37,363 nt of DNA from an uncultured Granulosicoccaceae bacterium (GTDB taxonomy: Bacteria > Pseudomonadota > Gammaproteobacteria > Granulosicoccales > Granulosicoccaceae). Location: the NCBI GenBank assembly GCA_938035125.1, contig CALHNS010000104.1, positions 1-37,363 of the forward strand, in the 5' to 3' direction. Positions 8,351-16,079 of this stretch are shown here, piece by piece. The position numbers and the translations under genes are program-made. The notes under the pieces were generated by a model. The model ran no database searches and had not been told where the DNA came from. It was given only the letters and a program-made list of their open reading frames with translations. How positions within the stretch are numbered: the first letter of the stretch is position 1; every line of letters begins with the position of its first letter.

Positions 8351-9502
8351 GTGGCGGTAATAACCCAACTGCGTGTGCACACGCACTGCAATGACCTAGA
8401 AGGTAAAGTTTGGAACCCCGCCATTAAGTGGACAAAGAAATACGCGGTTTTTATCACCGTAGAGAGTGATCAAGGCATCCTGGGGCTGGGCGAATGTTGG
8501 TGTTTTGATTCTGCGCCAGATGTGCTAGTTGCGTATATAAAAATCGAAATTGCACCTCTCGTTATCGGCGCAACACCGGATGAATGCGATGCCATTTACA
8601 CAACGCTTTTATCCAAAGCAACGCTCACCGCCCGGCATGGGCTCCTTGCCAGTGCTTGGTCGGGTATGGATATCGCCTTATGGGATTTACGCAGCCAAGA
8701 AGCCAAGCTGCCGCTGTGGAAATTTCTGCAATCACGTACACCGAAAGCACTTCAAAACACAAAATCAGATGCGGCGGTAAAGCTTTACGCTAGCGGTGGC
8801 CTTTACGGGGCAAACAAATCTACCGACGATTTGATCGATGAGATGAAATCAATGAATTCATCTGGCTTTGACATCGTTAAGATGAAAATTGGTGGCTTAT
8901 CTGTTGCACAAGATCTTGAACGAATCCATGCGGTGTTAGCAGCGATAAAGCCAAGCTGTAAGCTCATCATCGATGGCGTTTACAGCTACACAGAAGCCCA
9001 AGCGTTAAACATTTACCAAGCGCTACCCAGCGATCGAATAGAAGCGTTTCAATCCCCTCTTAGTGCAGACAATGTAGAAGGCATGAAAGCACTGTGTGAT
9101 GCTGGAGTGCCCGTTATGGCAACAGAAGCAGAATACCGAGTTGAAATGCATCAACGACTGATTCACACTGGTGCTGTTAAGTTTTTACAAACTGCCCCCG
9201 TGGCGTGTGGCGGCATCAGCCGCTTGTTGCAACTCAGTGCTTTGGTGGCTGAACAATCACCGAACGAACAAGCCTTATCCTTAGAGGTATCGTCCACAGC
9301 GGTTGCGCTCATGGCATCAGCTCACTTTGCAGCATCCAGCAGCGAGGTTGCCCATGTTGAATTCCACTACTTGCACCAAGTGTTCTTTGATCATTTGAAA
9401 TTAAAGCCCGTGCCAGATCGCATCGGCTATTTTCAATTGCCTGCAACACCTGGGCTTGGCATAGAGTTACCCGAATCGGATACACACACTCACTCTTTAT
9501 AA
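8351..9502 (+). CDS. Enolase-superfamily (mandelate racemase/muconate lactonizing type) enzyme with altered active-site motifs
   Basis: A 383-residue protein with the MR/MLE two-domain layout: an N-terminal capping domain and a C-terminal barrel. The KxK catalytic pair is K177-M-K179 and the first metal-ligand strand is IIDGVYSY with D208. Two signatures depart from the family. The usual D-x-N is D-G-V, and the usual E-E/Q-P second ligand is Q234-S235-P236. The third-ligand strand reads ATEAE (residues 257-261), and CGGIS (286-290) is the conserved barrel strand. Metal binding may be altered, or the family numbering may shift here. The start is GTG 8351; no better ATG is near. It follows the amino-acid transporter by 18 bp, suggesting that it processes the imported ligand. 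Its 3' end overlaps betC tail-to-tail by 13 bp. Confidence 0.75.
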   Translation: MAVITQLRVHTHCNDLEGKVWNPAIKWTKKYAVFITVESDQGILGLGECWCFDSAPDVLVAYIKIEIAPLVIGATPDECDAIYTTLLSKATLTARHGLLASAWSGMDIALWDLRSQEAKLPLWKFLQSRTPKALQNTKSDAAVKLYASGGLYGANKSTDDLIDEMKSMNSSGFDIVKMKIGGLSVAQDLERIHAVLAAIKPSCKLIIDGVYSYTEAQALNIYQALPSDRIEAFQSPLSADNVEGMKALCDAGVPVMATEAEYRVEMHQRLIHTGAVKFLQTAPVACGGISRLLQLSALVAEQSPNEQALSLEVSSTAVALMASAHFAASSSEVAHVEFHYLHQVFFDHLKLKPVPDRIGYFQLPATPGLGIELPESDTHTHSL

Positions 9503-11019
9503 GCCAGATAACCTTTGCGTTCAATGGTAGGGAATGCATCGCCTCGGCGAACGTATTGCGTATTCTGTTTCAATGCTCTAGGGGAGAAATCCCATGGTTC
9601 AGCCCGTCCCTTAGCTAACGCCGTATCCACCAGCTTTCGCTCAGTTTGAGATCGAATGACATCGCTCAGTAAGTTATCCAACGGCCAAGTGTTTTCTGCA
9701 ATTTCGCTTAATCTAACTTCTTCTGCAGTATGGGATCCTGCTAAATTATTAAGCTCTAACGGATCACTCGCTAAGTTAAATAGCTGCGTTGGATAAGCAC
9801 GTGACAACACCAACTTATGCTCACCGTCTATTACACAAACCCGCGGTGCTTCGGTTCCGCCATCAATATGCTCAGCAAACACAGGCCCTTCTATTGTGTT
9901 GCCTTGCACCGCCGGTAACAAACTCCTGCCATCATATGCTGTGGTAATTTGATCGGTTGGTATCTGTGCTAAATCGAGCATTGTTGGAAACACATCTAAT
10001 AAGGATACCGGTGTTGATATTCGAGTGCCGGCATGATCAGGATGCGCGATAATCATGGGTACTTGAATCGCTGGGTTGTATAACGTCTTTTTAAACCACA
10101 TACCACGCTCTCCCATCATATCCCCATGATCGGATGAGAACATCACCACGGTATTGTCGGCGTACCCGCTGTCGTTTAATGCGCTCATCAATCGGCCAAA
10201 GAGCTCATCAACGAATGAAATCATTCCGTAATAACCTCGGCGAGCGTTGCGATAATCTTCATCGCTTAATGTGCATTTGTCTTGGCCATAGTGGTAATAC
10301 AGTGATTGGCTGTGCGCATCTCTGTCTTCAACCGGTATAAAAGGCACACGCGGCTGATCAATGTTCTCATCGGTATACAAATCCCAAAATTTACGAGTGG
10401 TTACATAGGGGTCGTGTGGCTGGGTTAACGATACGCTCATCATGAACGGCCGCTTATCATCGCTTCTGGCACGAGAATATAATTCACGAATGGCGTGATG
10501 AATTACATCCTCGTCGTAGTCAATTTGCATAGAACGCGCAACGGGGCCAGCATCTTTAACCGTATCAATCGTGGACACACCAAACGTATATTCGCGTTCT
10601 TCGTCCTTATTAAACTTACGAAAATCTGGCGTGGGTGTCCAAGACATATCAGCAGGATAGATCTCGGTGGTTAATCGCTCCTCGAATCCATGGTATTGGT
10701 CGGGACCAACAAAATGCATTTTGCCGGAGATGCAGGTGTAGTAATCGTGCAATCGAAGATAGTGTGCAAAAGTGGGTATAGCCGCTGGAAATTCTGCACC
10801 GTTGTCGTAAGCGCCAATGCGCGAGGGCAACCGTCCTGACATCATGCCGAACCGCGACGGTGCGCATAGAGGGTACGGGCAAAAAGCGTTTTCAAACACA
10901 GTGCCACGTGCAGCTAAGGCATCAATATGGGGTGTTTGGCAAACCGATCCTCCGTAGCTATTGAGCACAAACGAGGTGAGTTGATCCACCATGACTAACA
11001 AAATATTCGGTTTCGACAT
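9490..11019 (-). CDS. betC: Choline-sulfatase
   Basis: A 509-residue type I sulfatase that hydrolyses choline-O-sulfate to choline and sulfate. The formylglycine signature is C52-A-P-S-R56 followed by GMMSGR, and the N-terminal metal ligand is D12 in VMVDQL. The GRLPSRIGAYDNGAEF segment and the C-terminal RKLVDTALAKGRAEPWDFSP tail are typical of BetC rather than arylsulfatases. Activity needs a formylglycine-generating enzyme encoded elsewhere. I chose ATG 11019 because the family alignment begins at MSKPNILLVMVDQ; the frame extends to 11106 but adds an unlikely Cys/His-rich leader. It diverges from the amidinotransferase gene. No choline dehydrogenase, betaine aldehyde dehydrogenase or BetI regulator is in the window. 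Confidence 0.88.
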   Translation of the reverse strand: MSKPNILLVMVDQLTSFVLNSYGGSVCQTPHIDALAARGTVFENAFCPYPLCAPSRFGMMSGRLPSRIGAYDNGAEFPAAIPTFAHYLRLHDYYTCISGKMHFVGPDQYHGFEERLTTEIYPADMSWTPTPDFRKFNKDEEREYTFGVSTIDTVKDAGPVARSMQIDYDEDVIHHAIRELYSRARSDDKRPFMMSVSLTQPHDPYVTTRKFWDLYTDENIDQPRVPFIPVEDRDAHSQSLYYHYGQDKCTLSDEDYRNARRGYYGMISFVDELFGRLMSALNDSGYADNTVVMFSSDHGDMMGERGMWFKKTLYNPAIQVPMIIAHPDHAGTRISTPVSLLDVFPTMLDLAQIPTDQITTAYDGRSLLPAVQGNTIEGPVFAEHIDGGTEAPRVCVIDGEHKLVLSRAYPTQLFNLASDPLELNNLAGSHTAEEVRLSEIAENTWPLDNLLSDVIRSQTERKLVDTALAKGRAEPWDFSPRALKQNTQYVRRGDAFPTIERKGYLAYKE

Positions 11020-11078
11020 GCGATATCTCAAGGGCATATTCTGGACGTAATGACCGCAGCATAAGGGTTTTCGGCCTG

Positions 11079-11088
11079 GGACATGTCC
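11079..11088. promoter_or_regulatory. palindrome in the betC/amidinotransferase divergent gap
   Basis: GGACATGTCC is a perfect 10-bp palindrome, flanked by a further inverted pair TCGGC (11071-11075) and GCCGA (11095-11099). It lies 60 bp before the betC start and about 100 bp before the amidinotransferase start, a plausible operator position for either. The regulator is unknown. Confidence 0.35.
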
Positions 11089-11188
11089 GATTGCGCCGAT
11101 GATCACATTGAGTTGTCATTAGCGAATCATTTTCGATTACACTCCCCCTCATTTTCTGCATCTTTTTACCAGTTTTGAGCGAAGGGCT

Positions 11189-12319
11189 ATGAGTAATACC
11201 GTTGTCAGTTCTTGGAATGAATTTGATCCTTTAAAACACGTCATTGTGGGCCGGGCTGATCACACCTGCATCCCCCCCAGCGAGCCTGCGACCGAAGCTA
11301 AAGTGCCTGAAGACAGCGACATGCGCGGCATGTGGGGCCCGCGACCGCTGGAAACGGTTGAAAAGGCGAATATCCAGCTCGATAACTTGGCCAAAGTACT
11401 GGAAGAGCGCGGCATCAAAGTAGATCGCCCCACCCCCATTCAGTGGAATCAGGCGGTAAACACCCCTGACTTCTCCACCGCAAGCCAATTTGGTTGTATG
11501 CCGCCACGCGATGTACTGCTTACCGTAGGTAAGGAGATTTTGTCGGCGCCTATGTCGTTTCGCTGCCGTTATTTTGAGTACTTGGCCTATCACGACTTAA
11601 TGCAGCGCTATTTCGATGAAGATCCTGATTTTCGTTGGGAGCAAGCGCCACGCCCTCGCTTAGATGATCGCTCTTATCAGGCCGGTTACTTTGATGAAAT
11701 TACTATTGAAGAACGATTAAGCCGAACGGAAGCCTTAGATTTTGTAACCACAGAGCAAGAACCATTGTTTGATGCAGCCGATGTGTGTCGCCTGGGTAAA
11801 GATTTATTTGTTCAACATGGATTAACCACTAACCGTCGCGGCATGGAATGGCTGCAGCGCCACTTCCCCAATCATCGTGTGCACGCGGTAAATTTTCCTG
11901 GTGACCCCTACCCCATTCACATTGACGCAACCTTTGTTCCTTTGCGCCCAGGCTTAATTATCAATAACCCCAACCGGCGTTTACCCGAAGCGCAACGTAA
12001 AATATTTGAAGCCAACGATTGGGAAATCGTCGATGCTGCAGCGCCTTCACATAATCAGCCGCCCCCACTGTGCTACTCCAGCATTTGGTTATCAATGAAT
12101 TGTTTGATCATCGATCATAAAACCGTTGTGGTTGAAGCCAGCGAAGTGGCTCAGCAAGATCAAATGGATAAACTGGGTATGAATGTCATCCCTGTACCTT
12201 TCCGCGATGCCTACCCCTTCGGTGGTGGCTTGCACTGCGCAACCGGTGATGTGTACCGTGAAGGTAGCTGCGAAGATTATTTCCCCAACCAAGTGCCTGG
12301 CACTTTACTGCGCGGCTGA
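11189..12319 (+). CDS. Glycine-amidinotransferase-like enzyme (AGAT/StrB1 family)
   Basis: A 376-residue member of the amidinotransferase family, which moves the amidino group of arginine to an amine acceptor through a Cys-amidino intermediate. The triad is visible: Asp198 in FDAADVCRLGKD, His244 in YPIHIDATF and nucleophilic Cys350 in GGGLHCATGD. Glycine (giving guanidinoacetate and ornithine), taurine or an inosamine are possible acceptors; the sequence alone does not decide. ATG 11189 has a GAAGGG Shine-Dalgarno just upstream. An EamA transporter gene starts 6 bp after the stop, so product export or substrate import is likely coupled. The adjacent choline-sulfatase gene suggests an osmolyte theme. 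No creatine-type methyltransferase is nearby. Confidence 0.86.
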   Translation: MSNTVVSSWNEFDPLKHVIVGRADHTCIPPSEPATEAKVPEDSDMRGMWGPRPLETVEKANIQLDNLAKVLEERGIKVDRPTPIQWNQAVNTPDFSTASQFGCMPPRDVLLTVGKEILSAPMSFRCRYFEYLAYHDLMQRYFDEDPDFRWEQAPRPRLDDRSYQAGYFDEITIEERLSRTEALDFVTTEQEPLFDAADVCRLGKDLFVQHGLTTNRRGMEWLQRHFPNHRVHAVNFPGDPYPIHIDATFVPLRPGLIINNPNRRLPEAQRKIFEANDWEIVDAAAPSHNQPPPLCYSSIWLSMNCLIIDHKTVVVEASEVAQQDQMDKLGMNVIPVPFRDAYPFGGGLHCATGDVYREGSCEDYFPNQVPGTLLRG

Positions 12320-12325
12320 TTCATT

Positions 12326-13273
12326 ATGCCGATCCGAGCAATTGCTTATTTATTGCTCGCTATGATGATGTTTGCCGTGCAAGATGCGTTGTTTAAACAA
12401 CTCACGCAGGATTATGCGGTGCTGCAGTTGTTGTTTTTAAGAATGACGTTAGTGGTTTGCATTCTTAGCGTTGTGTACGCGGTACGAAGGAAGGTGTTAA
12501 CGCTAAAAACAACGCATAAACCGTTGATGATGTTTCGTGGCGCAATAGCGTTTATCGCTTTCTTTCTTTACTACATGGCGTTGCAACGCGCAGGATTTGC
12601 AGAAGCTGCCACCGTGCTCATGAGCGCACCTTTGTTTGTTACAGCGCTGTCTGTGCCATTGTTGGGTGAGCATGTGGGTGTGCACCGGTGGAGTGCCGTG
12701 TGCATCGGCTTTTTGGCGGTGATACTGATGCTGCGCCCAGGCACCGGATTGTTTCAACCGATTATGTTGCTGCCGCTAGCCAGCGCTATCATTTATTCAT
12801 TGCTGCCTATCATCGCTCGCATACTGCCAGAACAAATAAGCGCCTTTACCATAACTTTTTACACCACGGTTTCTTATTGGATAATGTGCGCCATCGGTGC
12901 TGTGGTAGTGCATTGGCACCCTGCCTCTGCCCAGAGTTCAGCGGTCTATCAAGCCATTGCCCAGCCTTGGGTTGCCATAACCGGCATAGCCCCCGCACTG
13001 CTAGTACTATCCGGATTTTTATTCGTTTTGAGTATATTTCTCGTTACCTTGGCGTATCGCCAGGCACAAGTTAGCGCCATTACCTCTTTTGAATATGTGT
13101 ACCTTGTGTGGGCGGTTATCATTGGCTATGTGGTGTTCGATGAAGTGCCCAGTTTGCTGACGTATTTCGCTGCTCTGGTTATCATTGGGTGTGGTTTTTA
13201 TATCGCTTGGCGTGAACATCAGACAAACCAAGATACGGTGGATACGAAGGTAATACCGTCGATTCACAATTAG
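12326..13273 (+). CDS. EamA/DMT-superfamily transporter
   Basis: A 315-residue inner-membrane protein with about ten hydrophobic segments arranged as two EamA repeats. The first starts at MPIRAIAYLLLAMMMFAVQD and ends with the conserved PLLGEHVG loop plus a following helix. The second ends with VFDEVPSLLTYFAALVIIGCG, the matching GE/DE-P loop. Such proteins export or exchange amino acids, nucleobases, guanidino compounds or other metabolites; the substrate is unknown. It begins 6 bp after the amidinotransferase gene, so the two almost certainly share a transcript, and a guanidino compound is the natural guess. The hydrophilic tail (residues about 297-315) ends in a 15-bp tandem duplication. 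Confidence 0.85.
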   Translation: MPIRAIAYLLLAMMMFAVQDALFKQLTQDYAVLQLLFLRMTLVVCILSVVYAVRRKVLTLKTTHKPLMMFRGAIAFIAFFLYYMALQRAGFAEAATVLMSAPLFVTALSVPLLGEHVGVHRWSAVCIGFLAVILMLRPGTGLFQPIMLLPLASAIIYSLLPIIARILPEQISAFTITFYTTVSYWIMCAIGAVVVHWHPASAQSSAVYQAIAQPWVAITGIAPALLVLSGFLFVLSIFLVTLAYRQAQVSAITSFEYVYLVWAVIIGYVVFDEVPSLLTYFAALVIIGCGFYIAWREHQTNQDTVDTKVIPSIHN

Positions 13274-13287
13274 TCGATACACAATTA
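13258..13287. repeat. 15-bp tandem duplication at the EamA stop codon
   Basis: GTCGATTCACAATTA (13258-13272) is followed immediately by GTCGATACACAATTA (13273-13287), a 14/15 match. The EamA stop codon spans the junction. Confidence 0.85.
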
Positions 13288-13383
13288 AATGTTGATGGTA
13301 AATGTTTAAAGCTGTTTATGAACACCGGATAACCTAACCCATTAACCCAACTAATCAACCTTATTGAAAAGGAAAGTGCTTCA

Positions 13384-14340
13384 ATGTTTTTGTCCTGCGG
13401 TGACGCGTTATTCGATCTATTCGTAGATTCCAAAACTGGTGAAAATTCGGTTGCATTATCAGGTGGTGTTGGCGGCTCACCGCTAAACGTTGCTATTGGG
13501 CTATGCCGATTAGGACATCACAGCCGGTTTTTAACCAAAGTCAGTTCAGACCCGTTCGGCCAGCGGATGGCGCGCCATCTACAAGAGAATAAGCTCGACA
13601 CCTCTCTTTGCATCAACACCGATCAAAACACAACGCTTGCTATTGTTGAGAAAAATACAGATGGCTCGGCAAAGTACGTATTTTATTTAGACAATACAGC
13701 CGATGCCTCTATCACCCACGACGACATCCCCGCGAAATTACCGGACGACATAAAGTGTTTACATGTGGGTTCGTATTCAACTGTGTTGCCTAAAACTGGT
13801 GCCGCATTACAACAATTAGTTAAACGTGAAGCTCAGCATCGAGCCATCAGCTACGATCCCAATCTTCGTTTGATGGTGCAGCCCGATCTGTCGGTGTGGA
13901 AGGCCGCCTTCGATCACATTACCCAACACGCATTTGTCGTCAAAGCCAGCGATGAGGATGTGGATGCGCTAATGGGTAAAGGCCAACATAAAGCGTTTTT
14001 AGAACATTGCCTTGAACAAGGTGCAAAAGCAGCTTTTATCACACGAGGCCCAGATGGTGCCATGGCGATGGACGCAAGCGGCCAGTTTGTTGACATGCCT
14101 GGAGTTAACATAACGGTTGAAGATACCGTTGGTGCGGGTGACACCTTCCAAGCCTCAATCCTGCACTGGCTGGCAGTGAACCAGCACGTGGGCCCTGTAG
14201 AAAACGGTCGAACCGTGCTTTCGGGCTCATTAAATTTATCCGGCTGTGTTCAGTTTGCATTACAAGCTGCCGCCATCACCTGCACTCGCCGTGGAGCCGA
14301 TTTACCCACACTGGCCGATGTGGAGACAGCACTAGGTTGA
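13384..14340 (+). CDS. PfkB-family carbohydrate kinase (fructokinase-like)
   Basis: A 318-residue ribokinase/PfkB-fold sugar kinase. The N-terminal substrate loop GGVGGSPLNVAIGLCRLG lies at residues 27-44, and the C-terminal PfkB signature has the catalytic base D253 in DTVGAGDTF (residues 247-255). It transfers phosphate from ATP to a sugar hydroxyl; fructose is the commonest substrate for this length and motif set, but ribose, 2-keto-3-deoxygluconate or others are possible. ATG 13384 follows AAAAGGAAAG with good spacing. It sits alone between the EamA gene (110 bp upstream) and a 301-bp structured gap, with no sugar transporter or isomerase beside it, so its pathway cannot be inferred from context. 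Confidence 0.85.
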   Translation: MFLSCGDALFDLFVDSKTGENSVALSGGVGGSPLNVAIGLCRLGHHSRFLTKVSSDPFGQRMARHLQENKLDTSLCINTDQNTTLAIVEKNTDGSAKYVFYLDNTADASITHDDIPAKLPDDIKCLHVGSYSTVLPKTGAALQQLVKREAQHRAISYDPNLRLMVQPDLSVWKAAFDHITQHAFVVKASDEDVDALMGKGQHKAFLEHCLEQGAKAAFITRGPDGAMAMDASGQFVDMPGVNITVEDTVGAGDTFQASILHWLAVNQHVGPVENGRTVLSGSLNLSGCVQFALQAAAITCTRRGADLPTLADVETALG

Positions 14341-14380
14341 GTGAAAAAGACTTGATAACAGTATTTAACAATTTTAGTTT

Positions 14381-14459
14381 TACGGCAATCTGGTGTCACA
14401 AGCCCCACTCGAACGAATGGGATTCGTGCATATTGTGCGGCTTTTGAACAATTGCCGTA
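14381..14459. other. nested inverted repeats in intergenic gap (possible structured RNA), first unit
   Basis: TACGGCAAT (14381-14389) pairs perfectly with ATTGCCGTA (14451-14459). Inside lies a second perfect hairpin ACGAA/TTCGT (14413-14417 and 14423-14427) with a 5-base loop. An outer closing stem with an internal hairpin is what a folded non-coding RNA or leader would show. The family is unknown. It lies in the 301-bp gap between the PfkB kinase and the LEA-like gene. Confidence 0.45.
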
Positions 14460-14527
14460 CAAATTTTGCACATTCATAGGGTTGACTCACTATCGCAACA
14501 CTTAATAGCATCACTTAAGTTTCAACC

Positions 14528-14598
14528 GATCACTAGTACGTGCGCCAAAGTTCAACAGTTCTGGCACCAGCTGCTGGTAAACTCGTGAAATAGTGATC
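14528..14598. other. nested inverted repeats in intergenic gap, second unit
   Basis: GATCACTA (14528-14535) pairs with TAGTGATC (14591-14598). Within it ACCAG/CTGGT (14566-14570 and 14574-14578) forms a tight 3-base-loop hairpin. The unit ends about 43 bases before the LEA-like start codon, so it could be part of that gene's 5' leader. Confidence 0.4.
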
Positions 14599-14641
14599 AA
14601 AAAGATTTTGCTCTAATCAGTAACTCAGGGGGTTTGTACTT

Positions 14642-15085
14642 ATGGCTTTTTTAATCTTTATTATTTTAGTAGGCATCATTGCTTGGCTTGTCATTAACGG
14701 CTTGAACGAAATGCGTTGGGTACAAGCCCACAGTCATGAAGAAGATGTGGCATCAGACAAAGGCATCATTCCGTCAAAAGACGATTTAATGAACGCCCGC
14801 ACAACGATCAAAGAAAAAACGCAAATGGCCATGGCCGACGATGGCGTTATTGGCCGAGCTAAGCAGAGAGCAAAAGATTCTGTAAAAGACGATGGCATTC
14901 TGGGCAAAGCAAAGCTCAAAGCCCAAGACGCCATGAAAGAAGATGGCGTACTAGGTAAGGCGAAACAGAAAGTTCAAGACGGCGGCTACGTAGAAAAAGC
15001 TAAAGAATTGGGCAAAGGTGCTGGCGAGAAATTAAAAGATGCAGGCGCTGCAGCTAAGAGCAAAGTAGACGAAGCTCGTAAGTAA
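14642..15085 (+). CDS. small membrane-anchored LEA-like repeat protein
   Basis: A 147-residue protein not assigned to a named family. Residues 2-19 form one membrane-spanning segment (MAFLIFIILVGIIAWLVING), so it is probably anchored in the inner membrane with a charged tail. From about residue 66 the tail holds three 17-residue repeats beginning D/E-D-G-V/I-x-G-K/R-A-K (starts near 66, 83 and 100), then an Ala/Lys/Gly-rich end. This alternating Lys/Asp, Ala-rich pattern resembles group-3 LEA and other stress-related amphipathic helices; that similarity is compositional only. GGGGGT lies ahead of ATG 14642. The stop abuts the dgcA stop on the opposite strand with no gap. A role in desiccation, osmotic or envelope stress is inference. 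Confidence 0.7.
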   Translation: MAFLIFIILVGIIAWLVINGLNEMRWVQAHSHEEDVASDKGIIPSKDDLMNARTTIKEKTQMAMADDGVIGRAKQRAKDSVKDDGILGKAKLKAQDAMKEDGVLGKAKQKVQDGGYVEKAKELGKGAGEKLKDAGAAAKSKVDEARK

Positions 15086-16066
15086 TTAGCCCCACAAAGC
15101 CCGCGGCGCACAGCTCATCTCACTGCCTTTGTAGTGGATAGGCGCGTCGCGGTCTTCGCCTAGTAACAGTGGCCCATCCAAATCAGCCACTTTTGCGCCC
15201 TGTGCCACCAGCATGGCAGGCGCCATAGCCAGCGAACTGGTTACCATACACCCCACCATAATATCGAAACCGCGATCAATCGCTGCCGCTTTCAACGCCA
15301 ATGCTTCGGTTAGCCCGCCGGTTTTATCAAGTTTTATGTTCACCATATCGTACTTGCCAGCTAAGGCATCCAATGAAGACACACCGTGGCAACTTTCATC
15401 AGCACATACCGTAAGCGGCCTTGCGCGCCCCATTAATTCATCATCGTTGGACTGCGGCAAGGGCTGCTCTACCATGGCAACGCCTAAGTCAAGCATGACA
15501 GGCGCTAAGGTATCGTAGGTTGCTCCGGTCCAGCCTTCATTGGCATCCACGATCAGTGTGGCCTCAGGCGCACCTTCTCTTACCGCTCTTAATCTCTCCA
15601 AATCCCCTTCACCACCCAGCTTAATTTTTAACAGCGGTCGGTGCGCGTGCTCTTGTGCTGAAGCTCGCATGGCATCAGGTGTATCCAGCGACAAGGTATA
15701 GGCCGTTGTGATGTGGGTTGGTTCGGGTAAATTAGCCAGCTGCCACACAGGGGTATTTAAACGCTTCGCGGTTAAATCCCAAAGCGCACAATCCACCGCA
15801 TTTCTGGCAGCCCCCGCAGGCATTAACGACTGCAGAGCGTGTACATCCAAACTGCTTGTAAGCTCAGCCTCTACAGCTTTTATCTGCGCTGTTACGCTAT
15901 CTAACGATTCACCATAGCGTGCATAGGGATAGCACTCACCACGGCCTGTGAATTCACCATCGGTTAAATGCACCGTAAGCACTTCGGCCACATCACGCGA
16001 GCCGCGCGATATGGTAAACGTTTGCTTTAACCGAAACGCATCACGCGTAATGTTTAATTTCACCAC
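15086..16066 (-). CDS. dgcA: N-acetyl-D-glutamate racemase DgcA / dipeptide-epimerase-like enolase-superfamily enzyme
   Basis: A 326-residue enolase-superfamily enzyme with intact motifs of the Ala-Glu epimerase branch: K147-I-K149, metal ligands D174 (VDANEGW), E200 (EQP) and D223 (ADES), and the opposite-face base K245 (NIKLDKTGG). By itself it would be called an L-Ala-D/L-Glu epimerase. It lies 13 bp downstream of a DUF1611 gene, the arrangement of the DgcN-DgcA pathway of marine Proteobacteria, in which DgcN N-acetylates D-glutamate and DgcA converts the product to N-acetyl-L-glutamate. I favour that role. The start is GTG 16066, with a second GTG directly after. Confidence 0.8.
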   Translation of the reverse strand: MVKLNITRDAFRLKQTFTISRGSRDVAEVLTVHLTDGEFTGRGECYPYARYGESLDSVTAQIKAVEAELTSSLDVHALQSLMPAGAARNAVDCALWDLTAKRLNTPVWQLANLPEPTHITTAYTLSLDTPDAMRASAQEHAHRPLLKIKLGGEGDLERLRAVREGAPEATLIVDANEGWTGATYDTLAPVMLDLGVAMVEQPLPQSNDDELMGRARPLTVCADESCHGVSSLDALAGKYDMVNIKLDKTGGLTEALALKAAAIDRGFDIMVGCMVTSSLAMAPAMLVAQGAKVADLDGPLLLGEDRDAPIHYKGSEMSCAPRALWG

Positions 16067-16079
16067 GAAGGGTTTCGCC

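Noticed and set aside
11020..11106. 29-residue N-terminal extension of choline-sulfatase
   Set aside because: The sulfatase fold begins at the ATG at 11019; the extension is not a signal peptide and runs into the divergent control region.
12688..13074. 128-codon frame inside the EamA gene
   Set aside because: Alternate-frame shadow rich in His and Arg; the EamA frame has the expected repeats and membrane segments.
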